DNA of 34,231 nt from Oceanicaulis sp. BBD 1991-10 (GTDB taxonomy: Bacteria > Pseudomonadota > Alphaproteobacteria > Caulobacterales > Maricaulaceae): NCBI GenBank assembly GCA_001657295.1, contig LYSW01000032.1:1-34231 (forward strand), given 5' to 3'. A program made the translations under genes and the position numbers. Below, piece after piece: positions 16,118 through 23,321 of this stretch. The notes below the pieces were generated by a model. It saw only the letters and a program-made list of their open reading frames with translations. It was not told where the DNA came from and did not search any database. Every line of letters begins with the position of its first letter. The first letter of the stretch is position 1.

Positions 16118-16656
16118 GCCGCTTCTTTGACAGGCGTCAGCGTTTGCACGAACAGCGCGCCGGCGTCGGCCCGGGCGGTCTCGCCGCCAGAGGCGAAGAG
16201 ATCACCCTTCAGCGCCAGCGCGGCGTCGCCGGTCACGCCGGTCTTTCCGGAGGCTTCCGCCAGCACGCTCACGGCGTCTCCGAGCGCGCAGATCGCCCGA
16301 CCGCTGGAAATGAATTCCTTGATCAGCAGCCTGGCGTCCTGATCCTGAAGGAGCAGATCGAGATGAGCGCCGCCGCTAGGCAGCAGCAGACCTGCAAATT
16401 GCTCAACGCTTTTCTCGCCGGGCGCCAGGTCGACCACGAAATTCATTTCTTCGCCGGTTTCGGAACGGCCGGACACAAGCGACTTGTTCGGGCTGACGAT
16501 CTGGGTGCGATATCCTGCCTGTTCGGCCGCGCCTGCGATGCTGGTCAGGTCGGGCGCCTGAAATCCGTCAGCGGCGAGAACGGCGATGTCGCCGGACTGG
16601 CCGAGTTGGGACAAATCAATGCGTTTGGGGCGATGGGACGAGTTCGGTCGAGCCAC
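16114..16656 (-). CDS. DJ-1/PfpI (class I glutamine amidotransferase-like) protein
   Basis: A 180-residue protein with the DJ-1/PfpI flavodoxin-like layout. It has a first strand (DIAVLAADGF), a central segment (VVDLAPGEKSVEQFAGLLLPSGG) and an elbow region (FISSGRAICALGDAVSVLAEA). In active PfpI/DJ-1 relatives the elbow reads AICHGP. Here the cysteine is kept but the next residue is Ala instead of His, so protease- or glyoxalase-type chemistry is doubtful. The region resembles the C-terminal domain of large catalases. GTG 16656 is the start, with GGAGGT at ideal spacing. It is convergent with the acyl-CoA synthetase gene and divergent from the his operon. The function is unknown. Confidence 0.75.
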   Translation of the reverse strand: MARPNSSHRPKRIDLSQLGQSGDIAVLAADGFQAPDLTSIAGAAEQAGYRTQIVSPNKSLVSGRSETGEEMNFVVDLAPGEKSVEQFAGLLLPSGGAHLDLLLQDQDARLLIKEFISSGRAICALGDAVSVLAEASGKTGVTGDAALALKGDLFASGGETARADAGALFVQTLTPVKEAA

Positions 16657-16855
16657 GGGACCTCCGGCTTCTGATGCGGTCGGCGCATCTCATTTCATAC
16701 ATTTAGCGAGGCTTCTACATCGGGTGCGCCGCATGCGCGGTCAATGTCGCCAGCTGTCATCCTTGTGCAGAGCCCGGATAAACCGCAGCGCATCAAATTG
16801 CGTAGACAGGCGGGTGCAACCTGGAACCGGAGCTGCGCCTCGATGAATTGTACCC

Positions 16856-16883
16856 TTGTGCCAGCACAATAACACGCTATAAC
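16856..16883 (+). promoter_or_regulatory. his operon promoter overlapped by a palindromic operator candidate
   Basis: TTGTGC (16856-16861) and TATAAC (16878-16883), 16 bases apart, make a reasonable sigma70 promoter. The perfect inverted repeat TTGTGC-CA-GCACAA (16856-16869) covers the -35 element exactly. Transcription would start about 15 bases before the regulator's ATG, leaving no room for a his leader peptide or attenuator. The TrpR-like protein encoded by the first gene is the natural candidate to bind here. The repeat is seen directly; promoter and operator functions are inferred. Confidence 0.6.
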
Positions 16884-16907
16884 GCGTCGCTGAATGAAAG
16901 GGCGATG

Positions 16908-17228
16908 ATGGCGGCGGAACTCAATTCCAATGAAGAGCAGGGCGATGCTGATGACATCGGCGTGCTTTGTGAAGCCTTGCTGAAGCTTGAAACCGCGGAT
17001 GAAGCAAGACGTTTCCTTCGCGATCTGGCGACCCCGGGCGAATTGCAGGCGCTGGCGGAGCGCTGGCGGGTCGCGCGCTTGCTTGACGAAGGTGAGAAAT
17101 CCTATCGGGAGATCAGCGCGGAGACCGGGGTCAGCACCACCACGGTCACACGGGTCGCACGCTTCCTTACGCAGGAAGACCATCAGGGTTACCGGCTGCT
17201 GCTGGATCGAATGGAGACAAAGCGGTGA
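16908..17228 (+). CDS. TrpR-like regulator (YerC/YecD family), probable his operon repressor
   Basis: A 106-residue all-helical protein of the Trp-repressor-like superfamily, YerC/YecD branch. It shows LCEALLKLETADEARRFLRDLATPGELQALAERWRVARLL followed by a helix-turn-helix, SYREISAETGVSTTTVTRVARFL (about residues 64-86). Relatives sit at the head of histidine operons in other bacteria and are described as his repressors (HisR). ATG 16908 (or 16905, the adjacent Met codon) is chosen because AAAGGG lies just upstream. The longer frame from 16848 would start inside the promoter. Its stop overlaps the hisG start (GTGA), so it is co-transcribed and coupled. Autoregulation through the palindrome at 16856-16869 is a likely inference. 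Confidence 0.85.
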   Translation: MAAELNSNEEQGDADDIGVLCEALLKLETADEARRFLRDLATPGELQALAERWRVARLLDEGEKSYREISAETGVSTTTVTRVARFLTQEDHQGYRLLLDRMETKR

Positions 17229-18112
17229 GTGTTGAACGACTGACCCTTGGAGTTCAGAAGAAAGGCCGGTTGGCTGACGGCGGCTTTGAGCTCCTGAAAC
17301 GTGCTGGCGTGAAGCTCGCCTATGGCCGGGACCAGCTCCTGCGCCGCGCTGAGAATCTGCCCCTCGATCTGATGTTGATCCGGGACGACGATATTCCAAG
17401 CTTCGTGGCGACGGGCGCGTGCGATTACGGCATTGTCGGCGAGAACGTGCTCCATGAGGCCAAGCATCGCTCCGCGCGGCTGTCGGGATTGGAGGTCGTG
17501 CTCAAGCTTGGCTTCGCGCGCTGCCGCTTAAAGCTCGCGGCGGCGAAAGACGGGAATATCCGCACGATCGACGATCTGAACGGCCGAACCGTCGCAACCA
17601 GCTATCCGGGGCTGACCCAGGCCTATCTGCGCGAGCGGGGCGTCGAGGCGGAGATGGTCGAGATGGGCGGGAGCGTGGAAGTCGCCCCTAAGGTCGGCGT
17701 CGCCGATGCGATTTGCGATTTGGTGTCGACTGGGGCGACCCTTGAAGCCAACGGCCTCTTCGCCTTCGAGACCGTCTTCGAGAGCGAAGCGGTGCTGATC
17801 CGGCGCTCGGAACGGGCGGAAGACCCGGTCGAGGATACCGCGCAATTGCTGGTGCAGCGTTTTGAAGGCGTGATCGCCTCGCGCCAAACCAAATACATCC
17901 TGCTCAATGCGCCGACCGACCGGATTGAGGAGGTCCGCGCGGTTCTGCCCGGCACCGATGCGCCGACGGTCGCGCCGGTGGTCGGCCGCGAAGACGTTGT
18001 GGCTGTTCACGCGGTGTGCACCGAGGAAGTCTTCTGGTCGACGCTGGAGCGGCTCAAAGCGGTCGGCGCCCGCTCGATTCTCGTGATGCCGATCGAAAAG
18101 ATGATGGCCTGA
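17225..18112 (+). CDS. hisG: ATP phosphoribosyltransferase, long form
   Basis: First enzyme of histidine synthesis, joining ATP and PRPP to give phosphoribosyl-ATP. At 295 residues it is the long, self-regulated form: an N-terminal catalytic half (LTLGVQKKGRLADGGFELL; LIRDDDIPSFVATGACDYGIVGENVL; GSVEVAPKVGVADAICDLVSTGATLEANGL with the PRPP loop) plus a C-terminal ACT-like histidine-sensing domain (EGVIASRQTKYILLNAPTD ... ILVMPIEKMM). HisZ is therefore not required. The C-terminal part closely resembles the E. coli enzyme, as I recall it. The GTG start at 17225 overlaps the regulator's stop, and ATG of hisD follows one base after the stop. Feedback inhibition by histidine is expected from the domain. 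Confidence 0.96.
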   Translation: MSVERLTLGVQKKGRLADGGFELLKRAGVKLAYGRDQLLRRAENLPLDLMLIRDDDIPSFVATGACDYGIVGENVLHEAKHRSARLSGLEVVLKLGFARCRLKLAAAKDGNIRTIDDLNGRTVATSYPGLTQAYLRERGVEAEMVEMGGSVEVAPKVGVADAICDLVSTGATLEANGLFAFETVFESEAVLIRRSERAEDPVEDTAQLLVQRFEGVIASRQTKYILLNAPTDRIEEVRAVLPGTDAPTVAPVVGREDVVAVHAVCTEEVFWSTLERLKAVGARSILVMPIEKMMA

Positions 18113-18113
18113 C

Positions 18114-19424
18114 ATGCTGACGCGAATGATCTGGTCCGACCTGGATGAGGATGCGCGTGGCGCGTTGTTCGCGCGCCCCTCCGCCTCGTCCGACGCCTTT
18201 GATGTCGCGCGCGAAGTGATCGACGCGGTCGCCGCCAATGGCGAAGCCGCGGTGCGTGATTACGCCCGGCGGTTCGACGGCTGGGCGCCGTCCGAGGGAT
18301 TTCGCGTGTCCGCTGACGCGCTGACCGAGGCTGAGCGCCGATTGTCGAATGAAGCCAGGGACGCGATCCTGCGCGCCGCCGACGCGGTGCGCCGCTTCCA
18401 CGCGGAACAGGGCTATCGTTCGGTCGAGGTGGAGACTTGGCCGGGGGCGAAGGCTCAGCGTCGCGTGACCCCGATTGAAGTGGCGGGGCTCTATGTTCCC
18501 GCCGGAACTGCGCCGCTGGTCTCAACTCTGGTGATGCTGGCCGTGCCCGCTCAGATCGCCGGCGCTCGCCGCATCGCGGTGATCGCGCCGCCGCGCCGGG
18601 GCGAGGGGATTGAGCCCACGCTCCTGGGCGCCGCGAGACTGCTGGGATTGGACGAAGTCTATGCGCTTGGCGGCGCTCACGGCGTCGCCGCCCTGGGTCT
18701 TGGCGTCGCAGGCCTTCCCAAGGCGGACAAGATATTCGGGCCCGGCAACGCCTATGTGGCGGCTGCGAAGGCCTTGCTGGCGCAAACTCCGGGCGGAGCG
18801 GCGACCGATCTTCCGGCCGGGCCCAGCGAAGTGATGGTGGTCGCCGATGAGACGGCCGATCCCGATCTTGTCGCGATCGATCTTCTCAGCCAGGCCGAAC
18901 ATGACAGGATGGCGCAAGTGGTGCTGGTCGTACGCTCTGACGAGTTCGTCACGCAGGTCGAGCGCTCGATCGATCGCTGGCTCGACAAGCTGCCGCGGGC
19001 CGAAACGGCGCGTGCGGCCTTGGCGAACTCGCGGGCGGTCATCGTCGCCGATGAATCCGAGGCGATCGAAGCAGCGGACGGCTACGCCTCCGAACACCTT
19101 ATCGTTCAGACCGCCGATCCGCGCGGATTTGCAGACCGGGTCCGGCATGCCGGCTCGATATTCCTCGGCCCCTGGACGCCGGAAGCGGCGGGAGACTATG
19201 CCGGCGGGCCCAATCACGCCCTGCCCACGGCGGGCGCGGCGCGCGCCTATGGCGGCGTCACCGTCGAGATGTTTCAGAAGACCACCACCTTGCTTGAGCT
19301 GGATCGCGAAGGGGCGGCGGCCATTGCTCCGGTCGTCGAAACCCTGGCGGCTCTGGAAGGGCTCGATGCGCATCGGCTCGCCATGGCGGTGCGGCGAGAA
19401 CGGGCCGAGGGGGCGGGATCATGA
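18114..19424 (+). CDS. hisD: Histidinol dehydrogenase
   Basis: A 436-residue zinc enzyme that oxidises L-histidinol to histidine in two NAD-dependent steps. Clear signatures are VAGLYVPAGTAPLVSTLVMLAVPAQIAG, ALGGAHGVAALGLG, KIFGPGNAYV, DLPAGPSEVMVVADETADP, the zinc/catalytic segment DLLSQAEHD, and the late AGDYAGGPNHALPTAGAARAYGG. Length and all main motifs are normal. ATG 18114 lies one base after the hisG stop. The gene ends in an ATGA overlap with the hisB-type fusion. In the operon order, hisC would be expected next, and it is missing as a separate gene. Confidence 0.97.
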   Translation: MLTRMIWSDLDEDARGALFARPSASSDAFDVAREVIDAVAANGEAAVRDYARRFDGWAPSEGFRVSADALTEAERRLSNEARDAILRAADAVRRFHAEQGYRSVEVETWPGAKAQRRVTPIEVAGLYVPAGTAPLVSTLVMLAVPAQIAGARRIAVIAPPRRGEGIEPTLLGAARLLGLDEVYALGGAHGVAALGLGVAGLPKADKIFGPGNAYVAAAKALLAQTPGGAATDLPAGPSEVMVVADETADPDLVAIDLLSQAEHDRMAQVVLVVRSDEFVTQVERSIDRWLDKLPRAETARAALANSRAVIVADESEAIEAADGYASEHLIVQTADPRGFADRVRHAGSIFLGPWTPEAAGDYAGGPNHALPTAGAARAYGGVTVEMFQKTTTLLELDREGAAAIAPVVETLAALEGLDAHRLAMAVRRERAEGAGS

Positions 19425-20626
19425 GCCGCACATATCTGGACCTGTCCGGAAGCTCGGATCAGCGCACCGCGACAGCGCTGGTGGAGCGGCTCGCCAACCT
19501 GCTTAAGCTCGACCTGGGCGGCGTGGTCCTCGCATCTTCGCCGGCGGACGCCCTGCGGGCCTGCGCGGCGGCTGGCGTCGACATCGCCGATGATCGCACC
19601 CTGATGGGTGTTGTCGGGCTGGACGCCCCTATCGCGGCCGGCGCCGCGACGCTGCTTCGGGTCGGACCGGAGCAAGCGCCTCTAAGCGTCATCATCATCG
19701 CCAATCCGGCCAGCCGGGACAGCGTCCGAAAGGCGCTGTCGAGGCCGGCGGGCCTGCTTCTGGAGGCGGGGCTGGACGCATTACGGCCGGCGGCGCGGCT
19801 GAAGGCGCGCGCCGACCGGGACACGCGTGGCGACCTGCTTGACCGTGCGGCCGACCAGCTTGAGCGGGTCGCGGAGGTCCGGAGTGTGCAAGTGGGTCCG
19901 GAAGGCCTGGTTTTGGAGGTTGAGCCGGGCGCCGAGCTGGAGCTTGTCGATCAGGTCGGCTTGCAGGGGCGCACGGACACAGGGCGGGTAAGCTATGACG
20001 TCGCCGACGCCGCAACGGCCCGCGCCCTGGTCGATTGGCTCGGCGCCGCCGACAACGCTCGCACCGCCACGATCCGTCGCACCACTAAGGAGACGGATAT
20101 CGCTTTGAGTGTCGATCTCGACGGCGAGGGGGTCAGCGCGGACACCGGCGTGCACTTCTTCGATCATATGCTCGACCAGATCGGGCGCCATGGCGGAATC
20201 GGCCTTCGTGTCGTCTGCGAAGGCGATGTGGAGGTCGACGCCCACCACACTATCGAGGATGTTTGCCTGGCGCTCGGCGAAGCGCTGCGCGACGCGTTGG
20301 GCGACAAGCGCGGCATCGCCCGCTTCGGCTTTGAAACGCCGATGGATGAAACCCGGGCCAGCGTCTGGATTGATCTGTCGGGCCGGCCCTATGCGCGCTT
20401 CGACGGCGCGATACCGGGCGAGCGAGTCGGCGATTTTCCCGTTGAGATGTGCGCCCACGCCTTCCGCTCGCTGGCCGAATCCCTGCGCGCGGCGATCCAT
20501 GTGAAGGTCGACGGTGAAAACGCGCACCACATGGTGGAATCCTGCTTCAAGTCTTTTGGCCGGGCGCTGCGCATGGCGAAGACGATTGAGGGCGACGCCC
20601 TGCCGTCCACCAAGGGTGTCTTGTGA
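19421..20626 (+). CDS. hisB: Imidazoleglycerol-phosphate dehydratase fused to a degenerate HisC-like N-terminal domain
   Basis: A 401-residue protein. Residues about 214-401 are a complete imidazoleglycerol-phosphate dehydratase: DTGVHFFDHMLDQIGRHG, the metal motif DAHHTIEDVCLALG, PVEMCAHAFRSLAESLRA and the second metal motif AHHMVESCFKSFGRAL. Residues 1-212 are extra. They are not the HAD phosphatase found in enteric HisB, since no DxDxT motif is present. They read instead like a compressed aminotransferase: YLDLSGSSDQ, ALVERLANLLKLDLGGVVLA, VIIIANPASRDS (compare NPNNPTG), AGLLLEAGLDAL (compare the DEAY strand) and a C-terminal-domain-like stretch VRSVQVGPEGLVLEVEPGAEL. The SK lysine segment and about 140 residues are absent, so it cannot be an active PLP enzyme. 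The domain occupies the slot of hisC. The HisB call is firm; the HisC ancestry is an inference. Confidence 0.93.
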   Translation: MSRTYLDLSGSSDQRTATALVERLANLLKLDLGGVVLASSPADALRACAAAGVDIADDRTLMGVVGLDAPIAAGAATLLRVGPEQAPLSVIIIANPASRDSVRKALSRPAGLLLEAGLDALRPAARLKARADRDTRGDLLDRAADQLERVAEVRSVQVGPEGLVLEVEPGAELELVDQVGLQGRTDTGRVSYDVADAATARALVDWLGAADNARTATIRRTTKETDIALSVDLDGEGVSADTGVHFFDHMLDQIGRHGGIGLRVVCEGDVEVDAHHTIEDVCLALGEALRDALGDKRGIARFGFETPMDETRASVWIDLSGRPYARFDGAIPGERVGDFPVEMCAHAFRSLAESLRAAIHVKVDGENAHHMVESCFKSFGRALRMAKTIEGDALPSTKGVL

Positions 20627-20627
20627 C

Positions 20628-21227
20628 GTGACCGCCGCCATCATCGACACCTCGACAGCGAATATCGCCTCCGTGCGCTACGCGCTTGAACGCCTCGGCG
20701 CCGCTTACACGCTCGCCCGCACGCCGGCGCAGGCCGAAGCGTGCGACCGGCTCATCCTGCCCGGGGTCGGAGCGGCCGGACCGGCGATGGCGGCGCTGCG
20801 CGCCAATGGCTGGGCGACGGCTTTAAAACAGGAGGCGCGCCCGCTTCTGGGGGTCTGCCTTGGCATGCAGCTCCTGTTTGACTGGTCTGAGGAAAGCCAG
20901 TGCGAGCTTCTCGGATTGATTCCGGGCCGGGTGGAGCGTTTGGATCCGGGACGGGCCGGTCCCTGGCCTCACATGGGCTGGAATACGCTGAGCGGCTTCG
21001 CCGACACGGAACCGCTACTGGCCGGCGTCGAGGAGGGCGCACGCGTCTATTTCGTGCACGGCTTCTTCGTTCGACCCAGCCCGGCCACGATCGCACGAAC
21101 AGAGTATGGCGAAGCCGTCACCGCCATGGCGCGGGCCGGCGGCGTGGCGGGGTGTCAGTTTCACCCCGAGCGGTCCGGACCGGTCGGTGCGCGGATCTTG
21201 AAGAATTTCCTGGAGAGCGCTCCATGA
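20628..21227 (+). CDS. hisH: Imidazole glycerol phosphate synthase, glutaminase subunit
   Basis: A 199-residue class I glutamine amidotransferase that supplies ammonia to HisF. It has the N-terminal AAIIDTSTANIASVRYALERLG, LILPGVGAAGPAM, the nucleophile loop LLGVCLGMQLLF, the HMGWN motif, YFVHGFF, and the catalytic His-Glu in CQFHPERSG. GTG 20628 is chosen. It lies one base after the hisB stop, and the protein then begins at the family's usual N-terminus; an upstream ATG at 20514 would only translate hisB sequence out of frame. Its stop overlaps the hisA start (ATGA). Confidence 0.95.
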   Translation: MTAAIIDTSTANIASVRYALERLGAAYTLARTPAQAEACDRLILPGVGAAGPAMAALRANGWATALKQEARPLLGVCLGMQLLFDWSEESQCELLGLIPGRVERLDPGRAGPWPHMGWNTLSGFADTEPLLAGVEEGARVYFVHGFFVRPSPATIARTEYGEAVTAMARAGGVAGCQFHPERSGPVGARILKNFLESAP

Positions 21228-21946
21228 TCATCTATCCCGCCATCGACGTGCTCGATGGCCGCGTCGTCCGCCTGGCCAAGGGTGATTTTGACGCGGTGAC
21301 CGATTATGGCGGCGACCCGGTCGCCGCCGCTCAAGCCTGGCGCGCCGCCGGAGCGGAATGGCTGCACCTGGTCGACCTGTCCGGCGCCCGCGACGGCGCG
21401 CGGCGTCAACAATCCCTGGTCAGCGCCATCACCGCCACGGGCTTGAAGGTCCAGACCGGCGGAGGCGTGCGCAGCGAGGCGGATGTCGACGCGATCCTTG
21501 AAGCCGGCGCCCATCGCGTTGTGGTCGGCAGCCTCGCGGTCAGCGATCCTCACACGGTGATCGGCTGGATCGCCAAATTTGGCGCGGATCAGATTGCGGC
21601 CGCCTTCGACGTCCGCATCGAATCGGGCTCGGTCTATCCGACCCTGAAAGGCTGGACCGAGCGCGCGCCGCGCACGCTTGCGGAATTGCTGGCGGATTAT
21701 CGGCGGGCGGGGCTGGCCCATGCCCTGGTGACCGATGTGGAGCGTGACGGGATGCTGCAGGGACCCAATTTCGATCTCTACGCCGACCTCATTGCGGCGC
21801 GTCCGGACATGGCGTGGCAGGCCTCAGGCGGCGTGTCCAGTCTGGACGATGTCAAAGCGTTGAAAGCGGCGGGACTTGGCGGGGTCATCATCGGACGGGC
21901 CCTGTTTGAGGGCCGCCTTGATCTGACTGAGGCGCTGGCATGCTAG
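21224..21946 (+). CDS. hisA: Phosphoribosylformimino-5-aminoimidazole carboxamide ribotide isomerase
   Basis: A 240-residue (beta/alpha)8-barrel isomerase. It begins [22 protein letters not shown] (catalytic Asp in AIDVLDG), with [44 protein letters not shown], the second catalytic Asp region [14 protein letters not shown], and [11 protein letters not shown]. The phosphate-binding GGG and SGG loops are intact. ATG 21224 overlaps the hisH stop, and the last seven bases overlap the hisF start. The DYGxDP...LHLVDLSGA pattern is closer to enteric HisA than to the usual alphaproteobacterial type as I recall it. Confidence 0.95.
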   Translation: MIIYPAIDVLDGRVVRLAKGDFDAVTDYGGDPVAAAQAWRAAGAEWLHLVDLSGARDGARRQQSLVSAITATGLKVQTGGGVRSEADVDAILEAGAHRVVVGSLAVSDPHTVIGWIAKFGADQIAAAFDVRIESGSVYPTLKGWTERAPRTLAELLADYRRAGLAHALVTDVERDGMLQGPNFDLYADLIAARPDMAWQASGGVSSLDDVKALKAAGLGGVIIGRALFEGRLDLTEALAC

Positions 21947-22707
21947 CGCGCCGCATCATTCCCTGCCTGGATGTGCGCGACGGCCGGGTCGTGAAGGGCG
22001 TGCGATTCCGCAATCACGAGGATGTCGGCGACATTGTCGAACTGGCGGCGCGCTACAGCGCCGAAGGGGCGGACGAATTGGTCTTCTACGATATCTCCGC
22101 AAGCCCCGAGGCCCGCACGGTGGAGCCGGAATGGGTCGGGCGGGTGGCGCGGGAGATCGATATTCCGTTTTGCGTCGCCGGAGGCATTCGGTCGCTCGAC
22201 GACGCCCGTGCGCGCCTGTTCGCCGGCGCCGACAAGATTTCCGTGAACACGCCCGCGCTTGACGATCCCAGCCTTGTCGACGCGCTCGCGCGCGAATTCG
22301 GCAGCCAGTGCGTCGTCGTGGGAATCGACAGCCGCAGCGTTGACGGCGAATGGCTCTGTCACAAGAACACCGGCGATCCCGGCCGGATGTCCACGGAGCC
22401 CCGGCGCACGCTCGACTGGGCGGGCGAGGTCACCCGGCGCGGCGCCGGCGAGATCGTCTTGAACTGCATGGATCAGGACGGCGTGCGCGACGGCTATGAT
22501 GTCGAACAGCTTGCAGCGGTGAGGGCGGTGTGTCCGGCGCCGCTCATCGCGTCCGGCGGGGCGGGCGCGAAAGAGCATTTTCGAGACGTCTTCAACGCCG
22601 CCTGCGTTGACGGCGCATTGGCGGCGAGCGTGTTCCACAAACAGGTGATCGAGATCGGCGACCTGAAGCGCTGGCTCGACGAAGAAGGCGTGGAGGTCCG
22701 GCTGTGA
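21940..22707 (+). CDS. hisF: Imidazole glycerol phosphate synthase, cyclase subunit
   Basis: A 255-residue (beta/alpha)8 cyclase, partner of HisH. It begins [20 protein letters not shown] (catalytic Asp11) and continues [41 protein letters not shown] and [30 protein letters not shown] carries the second catalytic Asp, and [13 protein letters not shown] and [12 protein letters not shown] follow. The '[35 protein letters not shown]' stretch matches the enteric/Bacteroidetes form of HisF and not the 'VKGVNFVDLRDAGDPVE' form usual in alphaproteobacteria, which points to lateral origin. The start overlaps hisA by seven bases; the stop overlaps the next start as GTGA. Confidence 0.96.
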   Translation: MLARRIIPCLDVRDGRVVKGVRFRNHEDVGDIVELAARYSAEGADELVFYDISASPEARTVEPEWVGRVAREIDIPFCVAGGIRSLDDARARLFAGADKISVNTPALDDPSLVDALAREFGSQCVVVGIDSRSVDGEWLCHKNTGDPGRMSTEPRRTLDWAGEVTRRGAGEIVLNCMDQDGVRDGYDVEQLAAVRAVCPAPLIASGGAGAKEHFRDVFNAACVDGALAASVFHKQVIEIGDLKRWLDEEGVEVRL

Positions 22708-23312
22708 TCGATGTCAGCGCGATTGATTTTGAAAAGTCCGGCGGCCTGGTTCCAGCCATCGTCCAACATGCCGACACCGGCGAGGTGTTGATGCTGGGCT
22801 ATATGAACGCGGAAGCGGTTGAGGCGACGCTTAAGAAAAAGCGCGTAACTTTTTGGTCCAGGTCAAAAAAGAGACTTTGGAAAAAAGGTGAAACAAGCGG
22901 TGACGTGCTTCGCCTGACCTCGATTGTCAAGGATTGCGATAGCGACGCCTTGCTGGTGCAGGCCCGGCCCGCGGGACCGACCTGTCATTTGGGATTCAAA
23001 TCCTGTTTCGGCGACGCGCCTGGCCCGGAGCTCGCATTTTTGGGCGAGTTGCAGCGTATCGTGGACGAGCGGTCCAAGGATGCGCCGAAAGACAGCTATA
23101 CCGCCAAGCTTTTGAGCAAAGGCGTGCTTAAATGCGCCCAGAAAGTCGGTGAGGAAGGTGTTGAAACCGCACTCGCCGGCGCGGCGGAAAGCGATGACGC
23201 CCTTCTGGGCGAGGCGGCGGATCTGCTCTATCACCTCACCGTGCTTTTAAAAGCGCGCAATCTGTCGCTCAGCGACGCCGCCGCCGTCTTGCGCACCCGC
23301 CACAAGACCTAG
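22704..23312 (+). CDS. hisI: Bifunctional phosphoribosyl-AMP cyclohydrolase / phosphoribosyl-ATP pyrophosphatase
   Basis: A 202-residue HisIE fusion catalysing the second and third steps of histidine synthesis. The cyclohydrolase half (about 1-112) has [30 protein letters not shown], the metal/zinc residues of [11 protein letters not shown], and [12 protein letters not shown]. The pyrophosphatase half (about 114-202) has [10 protein letters not shown], the acidic motif [12 protein letters not shown] and [13 protein letters not shown]. Alphaproteobacteria usually carry separate hisI and hisE; the fusion is typical of enterics and Bacteroidetes. A local A-rich patch (about 22831-22897, roughly 36% G+C by hand count) encodes the [14 protein letters not shown] segment. 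The GTG start at 22704 overlaps the hisF stop. It is the last gene of the operon, ending nine bases from the convergent M14 gene. Confidence 0.95.
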   Translation: MIDVSAIDFEKSGGLVPAIVQHADTGEVLMLGYMNAEAVEATLKKKRVTFWSRSKKRLWKKGETSGDVLRLTSIVKDCDSDALLVQARPAGPTCHLGFKSCFGDAPGPELAFLGELQRIVDERSKDAPKDSYTAKLLSKGVLKCAQKVGEEGVETALAGAAESDDALLGEAADLLYHLTVLLKARNLSLSDAAAVLRTRHKT

Positions 23313-23321
23313 GCGCAGCGT

